Below are positions 25,124-33,963 of a stretch of 64,000 bases of DNA, one piece after another. The notes under the pieces were generated by a model, which had not been told where the DNA came from, did not search any database, and saw only the letters and a program-made list of their open reading frames with translations. Numbering within the stretch: the stretch's first letter is position 1; each line of letters begins with the position of its first letter. The DNA comes from Mycobacterium sp. MS1601 (GTDB lineage Bacteria > Actinomycetota > Actinomycetes > Mycobacteriales > Mycobacteriaceae): assembly GCF_001984215.1 (NCBI RefSeq), contig NZ_CP019420.1:4712001-4776000 (forward strand). The letters are read 5' to 3'. The position numbers were made by a program, and so were the translations under genes.

Positions 25124-25558
25124 CAGTCTGAGCGCGATTCGACGAACTTGGCCACACAGTTGTCGGGCGGTGACGATTCGAGCCACCAACCAAAGGATTC
25201 GCATAGAAATGCCACGGCCGACGAGTTCGGCTCGATTGGCTTCGTAGCGAACAGGATCACTATTCGCCCCAGTTAGCCCAGAAGGAACAGTTGGATCGCA
25301 GAAGTCTCATGGTGCAAGCGGTAAATGTCGGTCCACGTGTGGTCGCACCTTGGGGTCGTCCAGCTGGATAGGCGGCTGCCGAACCGTAGAGCGGTTGGTG
25401 CCAGCGTTGTCATCCGTTCGTATCAAATTCGCGTTGATTTCGTTTGTTGACTGCGGGGGAACGCGCAGTGAATGTCAAATTGCGGCACTCTTAGTCTGGC
25501 CTTAGGCTCACGTGCCACGAGCTGGACGCGCTCTGGCAGGAGGGAAACGTCTGCTGCA
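25124..25558. other. Noncoding left part of the rnpB-linked island
   Basis: 435 bp with no supported gene. Composition is lower in GC than the host. AGGAGGG at 25538-25544 lies 14 nt ahead of the first gene's ATG. I see no recombinase fragment, RNA gene or repeat here besides the flanking att-like copy. Confidence 0.5.
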
Positions 25559-25882
25559 ATGGATTGGCTGGGTTTCATTCTGGTCGGCCTTGGGGTCCTT
25601 TCGACGCTGTTAGGCCTCCTCATTGGCGCTAGGGACACCTTCCGAAAGCTCAACACGGGTTCGTCTCAGGCTGCACTGCCTGAGAAGTTTCTCGATGTCC
25701 TCCTGAAACTGCTAGATGCCCCTCCAGCGAAGTTCTTCTGCGTTTTTGGACTGATCCTCATCGTGTTGGGTTTAGTTCTACTCGGAGTTGACGTTGTCGG
25801 TAGCAAAGAAGCGAGCGCACAAGCCGGAAGCATGGCGACCGCATCACAGTCGGCCGGTTCCCTTTTGCCTAGGCAATCATGA
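25559..25882 (+). CDS. Small two-pass membrane protein of the rnpB island
   Basis: 107 residues from ATG 25559 (MDWLGFILVGLGVLSTLLGL). Two hydrophobic segments, residues about 4-23 and 54-74 (FFCVFGLILIVLGLVLLGV), connected by a charged cytoplasmic-type loop containing KLNTGSSQAALPEKFLDVLL. The C-terminus is Ser/Ala/Gln-rich. No homology that I recognise. An upstream frame extends to 25472 but lacks membrane-protein logic. The stop overlaps the protease start (ATGA), so the two are translationally coupled and may act together at the membrane. Confidence 0.75.
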   Translation: MDWLGFILVGLGVLSTLLGLLIGARDTFRKLNTGSSQAALPEKFLDVLLKLLDAPPAKFFCVFGLILIVLGLVLLGVDVVGSKEASAQAGSMATASQSAGSLLPRQS

Positions 25883-26931
25883 GAGATGCTGCTGGCATCG
25901 CCGGCATGCTTGGAGCCATTCTCTTGCCTCACCCCCAAGACCTCGTCGAAGCCGCCGAGTCGGGCGTCGACAAACTAGTACGCGAGTGCTTGGGGGAAGC
26001 TTACTGTCAAGCAAAGGACTCGGCTGAGAGCTCCTTCTGGTCGGACGTCGAGCATCTGCAGAAAACCCTCTTGCCATCCGGCTACGAGCATCTTCTTGAG
26101 TCGGCTATCGGTGCTGTTGCAACGGGAGTGACCACGGTTGGCGTCAGGGGGCCGAAGGGAGACTCGGTCGGCGTCGGCTTCGAGGACATCAAGTCACCGT
26201 CCGCACACGGGTTGATGGAAGTGCTCGAGAATGAGTTTGGAAGCGACATATCGTTTTACGAGACCGGGCGTATCACGGCACAAGCCTCCGTCCAGCAGGT
26301 GTATGACCCTGTAGTGCCTGGCTGCGCGATATCTTCAGTGAAGGATTCCTTCGGGACGCTCGGTGCGATCGTCTGGGGCCAGCACCTGGGGTCAGCCGTC
26401 ATTTCGAACTCGCATGTACTCAACCGCACACAAGGTGGTGTCGTTTGGCAGCCGGAGTTCCGAGGTTCTGGCGCTCGGCGTATCGGGAAGGTCTACCAGG
26501 CAGTCTCACCAGCGGTTGATGAGATAAATACGTTTGACGGCGCAATAGCCGAACTAGCAGAGGACGTGACATATAACCCAAGACCTGAGGGTTTCGCATT
26601 CGGGCCGCTACGGAACAGTCGTGTGGCACCGGGGACCCGATGCGCCAAGCTTGGCGCCAGTACGGGCTTGACCTTCGGCGTGGTCGATCAGTTCGAGACC
26701 CGGATAGCGGCTTGGTACGGCAAGAAGCTCATGCACTTCGCCCGGCAGTACCAGATCAAGTCCTCCGGTGAGGGCTTGTTCAGCACTTATGGCGACAGTG
26801 GCTCCATCGTTGCTACAACAGATATGTGGCAACCGTTTGGCCTGTTGTTTGCCGGAAACCGGGAATACTCTTGGGCGAGTCCGTTAGAAGCTGCGCTCGT
26901 CTCATTTGACGTCGCACTAGCTGGAGATTGA
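25879..26931 (+). CDS. Trypsin-like serine protease of the rnpB island
   Basis: 350 residues with no signal peptide. Residues 1-75 are helical. Residues about 80-135 form a small module (GVTTVGVRGPKGDSVGVGFE). The chymotrypsin-fold domain follows with all triad residues: His179 in VISNSHVLN, Asp220 in NTFDGAIAEL and Ser307 in STYGDSGSI, plus the KLGASTGLTFGVV strand seen in bacterial trypsin-like peptidases of this kind. It therefore looks like an active intracellular serine protease. Proteases of this fold occur as effectors in bacterial immune systems, which together with the island context suggests, but does not prove, a defence or conflict role. Confidence 0.85.
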   Translation: MRDAAGIAGMLGAILLPHPQDLVEAAESGVDKLVRECLGEAYCQAKDSAESSFWSDVEHLQKTLLPSGYEHLLESAIGAVATGVTTVGVRGPKGDSVGVGFEDIKSPSAHGLMEVLENEFGSDISFYETGRITAQASVQQVYDPVVPGCAISSVKDSFGTLGAIVWGQHLGSAVISNSHVLNRTQGGVVWQPEFRGSGARRIGKVYQAVSPAVDEINTFDGAIAELAEDVTYNPRPEGFAFGPLRNSRVAPGTRCAKLGASTGLTFGVVDQFETRIAAWYGKKLMHFARQYQIKSSGEGLFSTYGDSGSIVATTDMWQPFGLLFAGNREYSWASPLEAALVSFDVALAGD

Positions 26932-26932
26932 C

Positions 26933-27205
26933 TTGTCGACATATGAGCAGGCTGAACAAGTTCGCGACATGATCGCGGACCGCTTGCTCGATGGTGTCGG
27001 CGTTGTGAGTGTCGGCATCAAGAACGATGGATGTGACTACGGAGTTGGCGTGACTGCTACGCATCCGGTTGAGCTTCCATCGCTGCCCCGCGAACTTCAG
27101 AATGTCGTGGTGAGCGTCGTCTTGACTGCCGAACCCGCGCATCATTACGGGGCTGCGTCACTGGCGATCGGCAAGGTTCGGCGACTGTGGCGGCGGCTCA
27201 GCTAA
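26933..27205 (+). CDS. Small protein related to the protease N-terminal module
   Basis: 90 residues starting at TTG 26933 (MSTYEQAEQVRDMIADRLLD), 1 nt after the protease stop, with GGAG 6 nt upstream. The centre GVGVVSVGIKNDGCDYGVGV has the same pattern as protease residues 83-100 (GVTTVGVRGPKGDSVGVG), both with VG[VI][RK] then D and GVG, followed by a strand and a helix with similar spacing. The C-terminus is basic (KVRRLWRRLS). It could be a propeptide-like inhibitor or activator acting on the protease in trans. Function is inferred from position and this resemblance only. Confidence 0.7.
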   Translation: MSTYEQAEQVRDMIADRLLDGVGVVSVGIKNDGCDYGVGVTATHPVELPSLPRELQNVVVSVVLTAEPAHHYGAASLAIGKVRRLWRRLS

Positions 27206-27314
27206 CTCCATATGCAGTCTGTCGCCGCGCTATCGCCATCTGTGATCACGCCATCGCTATCGCCGCCGCTTCTTTCGTCCCGGCGTGACTTGTTTTGAAG
27301 CAAACTGCCGGATG

Positions 27315-27353
27315 ACAGAATCCGGCTGACAGGCCAGCTCGTTCGCCCCTCAG
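27315..27353 (+). repeat. Right copy of 39-bp direct repeat (putative attR)
   Basis: Matches 25085-25123 at 38 of 39 positions; the single difference is G instead of T at the fourteenth base. Its last bases overlap the stop codon (27350-27352, minus strand) of the CYTH-CHAD gene. Confidence 0.9.
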
Positions 27354-28810
27354 AGCTTGCGCACCGCCTTGTGCAGTGAGGCAAGTGCGTCCTCGGCCTG
27401 GATGCGCGCCGCCTCGGCGAATTCGTACTCACGCTGATAGAGCAGCCCATAGGTGAAGGTGTCCTCGCCGGCGGCGTGGGCGGCTTCGGCCTGCTGGATC
27501 AGGTGCGCCCGGCTGACGTAGCTGTCCTGGTGCTCGCCGAGCAGGGTCTGGATCTCCTTGGCCGCGGCAGCCACCTTGTCAGCGCCCAGGGCCGAGGCGG
27601 TGTAGCGCAATCGCTTGGCGCTCTTGCGGATCCGGTGCAGCGCCTCGTCGCGATTCTCGGTCGCCTCGTCGGCGGCTTTGGCGGCCTTGCGCACCCGCTT
27701 GTAGGCCGAGTCGATCGTCACCGGTGTCGGTTCCGTGCCCTCGGTCACGATGGGCTCGGAGGTGGCCAGGGCCTCGAGCGCGTCGAGGAGCCGGAAGTAG
27801 CGGGTGGTTCGCATGGCCGACAGCGAGCGTCGGTGCCCGGTGGCGTACCGCTTCTGGGCGCCGTCGACAAGGCGCTCGCGTACGGGTCCACGCACCAGTT
27901 CGTCGGGCAGATCGCTCAGCGACTTCTCGTACCGCTCGGCCAGTACCTCGGCATCACGTGCCACACCCAGGATCGCGGCCAGCGCCTTGAGCTCTTCGAG
28001 CACCCAGCTGTCGTCGGCCAGGCCGAACGACTCCTCGGACTCCTTGAGCAGGCTGCGCAGCTTGCGGGTGGTGACCCGCATCTGGTGTACCGAATCCCAG
28101 ACATCGGCGCGTACGGCCCGGTCCCACTCCACTAAGTCGGCGACCTGCTGGGCGACGGCGCGGTGCACCGGGTCTTCGGGAATCGGAGCCTTGGCGGGCG
28201 CGCTGCCCAGGACCCGCGCCAGCTTCGAGCCGCTGGCGGCCGGTGCGGCGCCGGCATCGAGCAGCCGGTTGCTCAGCCGGCCGAGCAGCGCGGGGTCGGC
28301 GTCGGGGGACAGCAGTTCCAGCTCCCATTCCCGCCAGGCCTGCTCGTCGCCGCCGGCGGCCCATGCGCTCACCTGGTCGTCGCAGAACTCCGCCAGGGCC
28401 ACCCCGTCGGCACCGTAGAGCAGCTGGATGTAGCGGGTGGTGGTGATGCGTGCGACGGGCGCCAGCGGGCGGTCGCGCACAATGGCCAGCACCACGTCCA
28501 GCAGGTCAGCTGGAACCGTGTCCTCCCCGGAGTCCAGGGGTAGTCGGACCTCGGTGCGCGTATCGGCGCCCGCGGGCAACTTCAGATGCCATCCCTCGTC
28601 GCTGCCACCCGTGCGGCGCCGCAACGTGATCTTGCGGGCGGCCAGATCGTGCCCCGCGGTGTCGTAGTAGACCGCATCCAGTGACTCCGCGGGTGACAAC
28701 TCCACTCGTGCAACGGCGGACAGTCCGTCGAAGGACGGAGACACCGTCGATTCGGTCACATCGAACTTGCGCTCGATCTCCTTGTGCCGGGTCGGTTTCG
28801 CGCTTGGCAT
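27350..28810 (-). CDS. CYTH-CHAD domain protein (Rv2226-like)
   Basis: 486 residues from ATG 28810. The N-terminal CYTH domain (residues about 9-200) begins KEIERKFDV, the acidic ExExK-type signature, and has YYDTAGHDLAARKITLRRR. The C-terminal CHAD domain (about 215-485) is an all-helical, Arg/Lys-rich repeat with MRVTTRKLRSLLKES and ALHRIRKSAKRLRYTASAL, which binds polyphosphate. CYTH enzymes act on triphosphates or polyphosphate; the combination suggests polyphosphate binding or turnover. The stop lies inside the right-hand island repeat, so the island abuts the gene without truncating it. Confidence 0.92.
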   Translation of the reverse strand: MPSAKPTRHKEIERKFDVTESTVSPSFDGLSAVARVELSPAESLDAVYYDTAGHDLAARKITLRRRTGGSDEGWHLKLPAGADTRTEVRLPLDSGEDTVPADLLDVVLAIVRDRPLAPVARITTTRYIQLLYGADGVALAEFCDDQVSAWAAGGDEQAWREWELELLSPDADPALLGRLSNRLLDAGAAPAASGSKLARVLGSAPAKAPIPEDPVHRAVAQQVADLVEWDRAVRADVWDSVHQMRVTTRKLRSLLKESEESFGLADDSWVLEELKALAAILGVARDAEVLAERYEKSLSDLPDELVRGPVRERLVDGAQKRYATGHRRSLSAMRTTRYFRLLDALEALATSEPIVTEGTEPTPVTIDSAYKRVRKAAKAADEATENRDEALHRIRKSAKRLRYTASALGADKVAAAAKEIQTLLGEHQDSYVSRAHLIQQAEAAHAAGEDTFTYGLLYQREYEFAEAARIQAEDALASLHKAVRKL

Positions 28811-28891
28811 GTGCACCTTCGGTCTGGATGGGTCCGAGAATTTGAACAGAGTGCCACATCCAAGTGAACAACGAGCTACACGTCCCGGCGA

Positions 28892-30886
28892 CTACTTTCG
28901 GGTGAACTCCCCGGCGGTGTCCCAAGCCCGACGCTCCGCGGCGAAGGCGTCGGCCTGCTGACGTCGGAAGGCGGCAATGGGGTCGGCCTCCGCGTCGAGG
29001 AAGCCGAGATATTCCGGCAGCGAGAAGGTGCCGTCGGTGATGTCCACGCGCCCGCGCCCGGCGGCCGTGTCCGCGCGCAGGTCCAGCAGTTCGGCGGCGC
29101 TCACCGGATAGAAGCTGATGCGATCGAAGTACCGCAGCAGCCACGGCGTGCCCGGTTCGAAGGATCCCGCGGCGTGCGGGTGACAGTGATTCCACACCTG
29201 CGTGGTGCGCCCCACGAACTGGTAACCGCCGGGGCCCTCCATGCCGTAGATGCACATGTAGGCGCCGCCGATGCCCACCGCGTTCTCGGGCGTCCACGTC
29301 CTGGCCGGGTTGTACTTGGTGGTTACCAGTCGGTGTCGCGGGTCCAGGGGAGTGGCGACCGGCGCCCCGAGATACACATCGCCCAGACCCAGCACCAGGT
29401 ACTGGGCGTCGTAGACGATGTCGTGGACCTGTGTCACATCGGTCAGGCCGTTGATTCGCCGGATGAACTCGATGTTCCACGGGCACCACGGCGCATCGGC
29501 GCGCACGCCGTGCATGTAGCGCTGAATCGCCTCGTGTGTGGACGGGTCGTCCCAGGACAGGGGTAGGCGTACCTCGCGGCTGGGTACCACGAGTTGGTCG
29601 GTGGCGGGCAGGGATTCATCGATGCCGGCCAGCAGATCGGTGAGCTCGCCGATGCTCAACCGGCACGGGTCGAACTGCACCTGCAGTGACCGCACCCCGG
29701 GCACCATCTCGGTGATGCCGTCGATTGCGCGTGCGGACAATTCCTCGTAGAGCACGTGCACCCGGGCACGCATCGCCAGATCCAGCAACATCGGCCCGTA
29801 CTCGACGAGCACACCACCGTCGCCGCTGCGACGCAGGGTGACCGCGGTGCCGTCACGGGTGGTGAAGCGGGACAGCACGCCGTCATCGGCGTCGCCGGCG
29901 GCCGAGATCACCGTCGGGAACGACGCGCGTCGTTCGACGTCGAGGGTGTGCAACGACGGTGCGCGATCGGCACGTACAGGGACGAACCGCACGGTGTCGC
30001 CGGGCGCCAGTTGACCCAACTTCCAGCGGTCACCGCGAACTACCGTCACCGGGCAGACGAAGCCGCCAAGACTGGGCCCGTCAGGGCCGAGCAGAATCGG
30101 TGTGTCGCCGGTGAAGTCCAGTGCGCCAACACAATACGCGTTGTCGTGGATGTTGGACGGGTGCAGGCCTGCTTCGCCGCCGTCGGTGCGGGCCCACTGC
30201 GGCTTGGGGCCTTCGAGGCGCACACCGGTGCGATCGGAATTGAAGTGCACGATGTAGTCGGTGCCCAGCAGAGTGTCGATATCGGCGCGGGTGAAGAACT
30301 CCGGAGCCCCGTGTGGGCCCTCGGTCACGGCCAGCTCCCACCGGTGCCCGATGCTGGGCTGCTCGTCGATGGCAGCCCTGGCGGCGCGCAGTTCATGCGG
30401 ACCGGGATCGGCGCCGATGGTCAGGTGGTCCCCGGCGCGCAACGCCCGGCCGTCATGCCCGCCGAATGCGGCCATGGTGAAAGTCGCTGTGCTGTCCAGA
30501 TACTCGGGTTCGACCAGGCCGCCGGCGAACAGGACGTAGCTACGCATACCGGGTCCGGTGACCGCGCCCACGGTCAGTGTCGCGCCTGCGGGAAGGGACA
30601 CCGACTGCCATTGCGGCACCGGGGAACCGTCCACGCTGACCGGGACCGCCGCCCCGGTGACGCACACTCGTGCCCCGTCGGGGAAGCGCAGCGTCGGCCC
30701 GCCGCGGGTGCACTCCAGGCCCGGCGCGCCCTCGGGGTTGCCGAGCAACCGGTTGCCGATGCGAAACGACAGATCATCCATGGGGCCTGACGGCGGAACC
30801 CCGACGTGCCAGTAGCCGACTCGGCCGGGCCAGTCCTGCACCGTGGTCAGCATCCCGGCCTCGACCACGTCGACTTTGGCGGTCAT
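28892..30886 (-). CDS. Urea/guanidine carboxylase-like carboxyltransferase, lacking BC and biotinyl domains
   Basis: 664 residues. Residues about 1-290 are the CT_A_B domain (allophanate hydrolase subunit 2/KipA type) with [20 protein letters not shown]; residues about 330-600 are the CT_C_D domain (subunit 1/KipI type) with [17 protein letters not shown] and [20 protein letters not shown]. The end, [14 protein letters not shown], is where full-length urea carboxylases continue into a biotinyl domain; there is none here, and no biotin carboxylase precedes it. ATG 30886 overlaps the DUF1989 gene stop. Third gene of a DUF1989-DUF1989-carboxyltransferase operon. Confidence 0.85.
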   Translation of the reverse strand: MTAKVDVVEAGMLTTVQDWPGRVGYWHVGVPPSGPMDDLSFRIGNRLLGNPEGAPGLECTRGGPTLRFPDGARVCVTGAAVPVSVDGSPVPQWQSVSLPAGATLTVGAVTGPGMRSYVLFAGGLVEPEYLDSTATFTMAAFGGHDGRALRAGDHLTIGADPGPHELRAARAAIDEQPSIGHRWELAVTEGPHGAPEFFTRADIDTLLGTDYIVHFNSDRTGVRLEGPKPQWARTDGGEAGLHPSNIHDNAYCVGALDFTGDTPILLGPDGPSLGGFVCPVTVVRGDRWKLGQLAPGDTVRFVPVRADRAPSLHTLDVERRASFPTVISAAGDADDGVLSRFTTRDGTAVTLRRSGDGGVLVEYGPMLLDLAMRARVHVLYEELSARAIDGITEMVPGVRSLQVQFDPCRLSIGELTDLLAGIDESLPATDQLVVPSREVRLPLSWDDPSTHEAIQRYMHGVRADAPWCPWNIEFIRRINGLTDVTQVHDIVYDAQYLVLGLGDVYLGAPVATPLDPRHRLVTTKYNPARTWTPENAVGIGGAYMCIYGMEGPGGYQFVGRTTQVWNHCHPHAAGSFEPGTPWLLRYFDRISFYPVSAAELLDLRADTAAGRGRVDITDGTFSLPEYLGFLDAEADPIAAFRRQQADAFAAERRAWDTAGEFTRK

Positions 30887-31518
30887 GGCGCGGTGGTCAC
30901 CATTCGCACCGGAGTCGGGTTGAAGCCATTGCAGGGGTTGTTGATCTGCGGGCAGTTGGACACCAGCACCAGGGTGTCGGTGTCGGCGCGCACCGTCAGC
31001 GACTTGCCTGGGGCGGACAGTCCGTCGACGATGCCGAGGGTGCCGTCGGCTTCCACCGGAACGTTCATGAAGAAGTTGATGTTGGGCACGATATCCCGTT
31101 TGCCCATACCGTATTTGGCGCCTTCGGCCAAGAAGTTCTCCGCGCACGCGTGCTGGTGCACGGTGTGGTGTCCGTAGCGCAGCGTGTTCGACTCCTTGGA
31201 GCAGGCGCCTGCCAGGGTGTCGTGGTTGCCCACCTCGTCGGCGACGATGGTCACCAGCGCGGTGCCGTCGGTGGCGCGCAGTACGGATCCGGTGGTGAGG
31301 AAGATGTTGCCCTGGGTGGCGACGGTGGTCTGGCAGCTGTAGCGCTTGCTCGGATCCACCTGGTTGGTGCCGGGGAACACGCCGTAGAACAAGGTGTCGA
31401 CGGCTTGGTTGCCGTGCAGGTCGATGATCTGCAGATGCTGGCCTGCTCGCAGCACCGTCGACCACGGTGCGCACGCGGCCACGGTTTCGTCGGACACGAT
31501 TGCCGATGTCAGGGTCAT
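30883..31518 (-). CDS. DUF1989 protein, urea amidolyase-associated protein 2 type
   Basis: 211 residues of the DUF1989 fold. Typical motifs: [39 protein letters not shown] and [10 protein letters not shown], with several conserved Cys and His that may bind a metal. DUF1989 pairs next to guanidine carboxylase genes form the carboxyguanidine deiminase CgdAB, which turns carboxyguanidine into allophanate. It overlaps both neighbours by ATGA junctions. The specific substrate here depends on the incomplete carboxylase downstream, so guanidine breakdown is an inference. Confidence 0.87.
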   Translation of the reverse strand: MTLTSAIVSDETVAACAPWSTVLRAGQHLQIIDLHGNQAVDTLFYGVFPGTNQVDPSKRYSCQTTVATQGNIFLTTGSVLRATDGTALVTIVADEVGNHDTLAGACSKESNTLRYGHHTVHQHACAENFLAEGAKYGMGKRDIVPNINFFMNVPVEADGTLGIVDGLSAPGKSLTVRADTDTLVLVSNCPQINNPCNGFNPTPVRMVTTAP

Positions 31519-32264
31519 GACAATGCCTCACTGTTGCGGGCCAGAGCCCAGGTGCTCTCGGTGTTGAACAGCGCGCGCAAGTATTCGGGGTCGGAGTTGA
31601 CCGGTGTGCCGAGTTCGTCGTCGGCGCGCCAGGCGAGTACGTCGAGCGCGGTGGTGTCGGCGCCGGGGTCCAGCGGGTGTGCGGAGTTCACCAGCGCCAC
31701 CACAACGGGCAGGTGGACAAGAAGGTCCACGTAGGTGCCCGGGCCTGCCGATCCGGTGAACTGCAGGCCACCGTCGGCGCCCGCGCGCACCCCTTGGAAG
31801 AACGTGGCCGACGGCGCGACGTCGCGGATGTCCATGCCGTGCTTGAGGGCAGCCAAGAGCATGGAAGCCTGTGCGGCCGGGGTCATTCCGCAGAGCATGT
31901 CGTGGTGTCCGGAGGTGTCGGCCACGACGGTGGCCAGTACCCGGCCCTGGTCGGAGAGCAGGGGGTGGCCCACACTCAGATAAGCCTGCCACGGCACCTT
32001 CATGGTGTCGGCGACGTTGAGCCGCTCCCAGTTGGCGTCGGCGCGGAAGAGCAACAGGTTGGCGCACGCGTGGCCGTCGGGGTCGGCCAGGCGCAGTCGG
32101 CTGCCTCGGCCCAGCACTTTGGTGGTGTACGAGCCGGCGGGCACGCTCTCGGCCCATGTCAGCCGGGTGGGATCCACACCAGCTGGGGTGGCGGGCACGT
32201 GCATGGCGCCACCGGCCTGGGACCGGGCATGCGATCGGGCGCCGTCGGTCGACGCGGTGCTCAT
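31515..32264 (-). CDS. DUF1989 protein, urea amidolyase-associated protein 1 type
   Basis: 249 residues. The DUF1989 core shows [38 protein letters not shown] and [22 protein letters not shown]. Partner of the next gene; the two would form the heteromeric carboxyguanidine deiminase described for guanidine-using bacteria. ATG 32264 is the first gene of the operon and lies 20 bp downstream of a TCGACTGA-type inverted repeat shared with a second site near the divergent TetR gene, so TetR repression is likely. Confidence 0.87.
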   Translation of the reverse strand: MSTASTDGARSHARSQAGGAMHVPATPAGVDPTRLTWAESVPAGSYTTKVLGRGSRLRLADPDGHACANLLLFRADANWERLNVADTMKVPWQAYLSVGHPLLSDQGRVLATVVADTSGHHDMLCGMTPAAQASMLLAALKHGMDIRDVAPSATFFQGVRAGADGGLQFTGSAGPGTYVDLLVHLPVVVALVNSAHPLDPGADTTALDVLAWRADDELGTPVNSDPEYLRALFNTESTWALARNSEALS

Positions 32265-32284
32265 GGTTCCTCCTGTGACGATTA

Positions 32285-32300
32285 ACTGTCGACTGAAAGT
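32285..32300. promoter_or_regulatory. TetR-type operator copy 1
   Basis: ACTGTCGACTGAAAGT: arms ACTnTC and GAnAGT around GACT. It shares the core CTGTCGACTGA[AT]AG with the second site at 32352-32375 and lies 20 bp upstream of the DUF1989 gene start. Confidence 0.65.
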
Positions 32301-32351
32301 TTTGAGGGCGCTCGTTCCGGGGTCATATCTGCACTGTTACGTTCGCATGAC

Positions 32352-32375
32352 AATTTCTGTCGACTGATAGAAATT
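32352..32375. promoter_or_regulatory. TetR-type operator copy 2
   Basis: 24-bp inverted repeat with arms AATTTCT (32352-32358) and AGAAATT (32369-32375), and further inner symmetry (TC...GA). Its core matches the first site. It is in the middle of the divergent interval between the operon and the tetR gene, 57 bp before the tetR start. Confidence 0.72.
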
Positions 32376-32432
32376 ACTATAGGCGCAGATGGTCGGGTAG
32401 GCGCGGCAACCGGTAATGCGACAATGTGACGC

Positions 32433-33104
32433 ATGCGCACCGACGGCCGAGGGCGTCCGCGCCTGGAGCAGTCCCGGCGCCCGGGAAAGACCGCCCGTGA
32501 AGAGATCCTCGACGCGGCCGCTGAGTTGTTCACCACCAACGGATTCTCGAGCACCTCGACGCGGGCCATCGCCGACGCGGTGGGGATGCGGCAGGCCTCG
32601 CTGTACCACCACTTCGCCACCAAAGACGACATCCTCGACGCACTGCTGGCGGGCACTGTCGACGCCCCTCTGATCCTGGCCGGTGAGCTGCTGGCCGAGG
32701 CATCCCCGGCGGCGCCCCGGCTGCACCTGCTGGTGGTCAGCGACGTCCGCCAACTGTGTGGCAGCCGATGGAATCTGGGCGCGCTGTACCTGCTGCCGGA
32801 ACTTCGGGTGGACCGCTTCGCCGGATTCCGGGAACGACGGGCCGCCCTGCGCGCGCACTACGGGAAGTTGGCTGTCCAGGTGATACGTGAGTGCGACGGC
32901 CCGGTTGACGCCGACGATCTGCCGTTCCGGCTGGTGGAATCGGTGATCAACCGGCGCTCCGACGACAACGAGTGCCCGCCGGATCAGCCGTGGGTGATCG
33001 CTGACGGCGCGCTGCGTGCACTGGGCTGGTCGGGAGACTTCACCGTACTCAGACAGGGGACCGCTGACCAGCTGCTCAGCGCACCGGTTAACGTCTCGGC
33101 ATGA
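32433..33104 (+). CDS. TetR-family regulator
   Basis: 223 residues. N-terminal helix-turn-helix (about residues 22-65): REEILDAAAELFTTNGFSS, TRAIADAVGMRQASLYHHF and KDDILDALL. The C-terminal ligand domain is all helical with no motif that I recognise. It is divergent from the DUF1989-carboxyltransferase operon, with two related palindromes between them. Its ATGA junction with the enoyl-CoA hydratase gene (33101) means the two are cotranslated, which is unusual if the regulator only controls nitrogen genes. Confidence 0.9.
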   Translation: MRTDGRGRPRLEQSRRPGKTAREEILDAAAELFTTNGFSSTSTRAIADAVGMRQASLYHHFATKDDILDALLAGTVDAPLILAGELLAEASPAAPRLHLLVVSDVRQLCGSRWNLGALYLLPELRVDRFAGFRERRAALRAHYGKLAVQVIRECDGPVDADDLPFRLVESVINRRSDDNECPPDQPWVIADGALRALGWSGDFTVLRQGTADQLLSAPVNVSA

Positions 33105-33886
33105 CCTCTGCTGCTTTCGACACCCTGCTGTTTGCGCGCACCGGCCCCGTCGCCACCATCACGCTGAACCGGCCGCAGGCCGCCAACGGTATGAACGACG
33201 TGCTGACCCGCGAACTGGCCGAGGTGGCAGAGCAGGTGGCGGGCTCCGATGCCAAGGCTGTGGTACTGACCGGCGCGGGCAGGTTCTTCTGTGCCGGAGG
33301 CGATCTCAAAGCCATGGCAGCATCACCCGCCGGGCCCGGGGCGTTCGTCAAGGGCATCGCCGATGATCTGCACCGCGCCATCTCGATTTTCGCCCGGATG
33401 GACGCCGTGTTGATCACGGCCGTCAACGGCGTGGCCGCGGGAGCCGGGTTCTCCCTGGCGGTGGCGGGCGATCTGGTGCTCACCTCGGAGGCTGCGACGT
33501 TCACCATGGCCTACACCAAGGCCGGACTGAGCCCCGACGGCAGCGCCTCCTACTACCTGCCCAGGTTGATCGGCCCGCACCGCACCACCGAACTGATGCT
33601 GACCAACCGCACCCTGTCGGCCGCCGAAGCGTTGCAGTGGGGGTTGGTCAACGAAGTGGTTCCCGGAGACGTCGGCGCTCGTGCAACCGAGCTGGCAGCC
33701 CAGATAGCCACGGGCGCAGCACAGTCCAGCGCCGCGGTGAAGAAGCTGGTGCTCGCGTCATTCGACAACGACATCGAGTCCCAGATGGCGCTCGAGGCCG
33801 ACCTGATCTCGGCCAACGCCGACGGAGCCGACGGCCGCGAGGGAATCGACGCGTTCCTGAACAAGCGCGCGCCGAAGTTCGCCTGA
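33101..33886 (+). CDS. Enoyl-CoA hydratase/isomerase family protein
   Basis: 261 residues with a crotonase fold. Oxyanion-hole segments are GRFFCAGGDLKAM (about residues 62-74) and GVAAGAGFSLAVAGDLVL (about 110-127). At the usual second catalytic Glu position the sequence reads AGLSPDGSASYYLPRLIG, Asp instead of Glu, seen in several isomerase-type members. Probably acts on an acyl-CoA in fatty acid or branched-acid degradation. ATG 33101 overlaps the tetR stop. No pathway partner is adjacent. Confidence 0.88.
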   Translation: MTSAAFDTLLFARTGPVATITLNRPQAANGMNDVLTRELAEVAEQVAGSDAKAVVLTGAGRFFCAGGDLKAMAASPAGPGAFVKGIADDLHRAISIFARMDAVLITAVNGVAAGAGFSLAVAGDLVLTSEAATFTMAYTKAGLSPDGSASYYLPRLIGPHRTTELMLTNRTLSAAEALQWGLVNEVVPGDVGARATELAAQIATGAAQSSAAVKKLVLASFDNDIESQMALEADLISANADGADGREGIDAFLNKRAPKFA

Positions 33887-33963
33887 CGTCCTTCGAGATT
33901 CACCTCAGGGCGCAGATTCTCGCGACATCCCACCCTGAAGTCAGTCTCGGGGCAGGGCAGAGG

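Larger units (their letters stand above)
25124..27353. mobile_element. Small genomic island between rnpB-end repeats, no integrase
   Basis: The segment between the two 39-bp copies (including the right copy) is about 2.2 kb. It carries three genes on the plus strand: a two-pass membrane protein, a trypsin-like protease and a small protein related to the protease's N-terminal module. Its base composition and codon use are visibly less GC-rich than the flanks. The right repeat ends at the stop codon of the CYTH-CHAD gene, so an intact rnpB copy is restored at one end and the neighbour is not damaged, as with site-specific integration. No recombinase is inside, so it is a remnant or was moved in trans. 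Confidence 0.72.

Noticed and set aside
25124..25558. Remnant of an integrase gene inside the left part of the rnpB island.
   Set aside because: No frame shows the Arg-His-Arg-Tyr pattern or any recombinase motif.
27221..27314. Repeated GCTATCGCC-like words between the island's last gene and the right repeat, considered as a CRISPR-like or recombination array.
   Set aside because: Only two or three short imperfect copies within about 60 bp, with no constant spacer length and no repeat of 20 bp or more.
28506..29489. 327-codon frame on the minus strand overlapping the carboxyltransferase and CYTH-CHAD genes.
   Set aside because: Arg/Gly-rich shadow of the real genes in another frame.
33887..33963. 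Terminator or regulatory site between the enoyl-CoA hydratase gene and panB.
   Set aside because: No stem with useful length or T-tract found on either strand.
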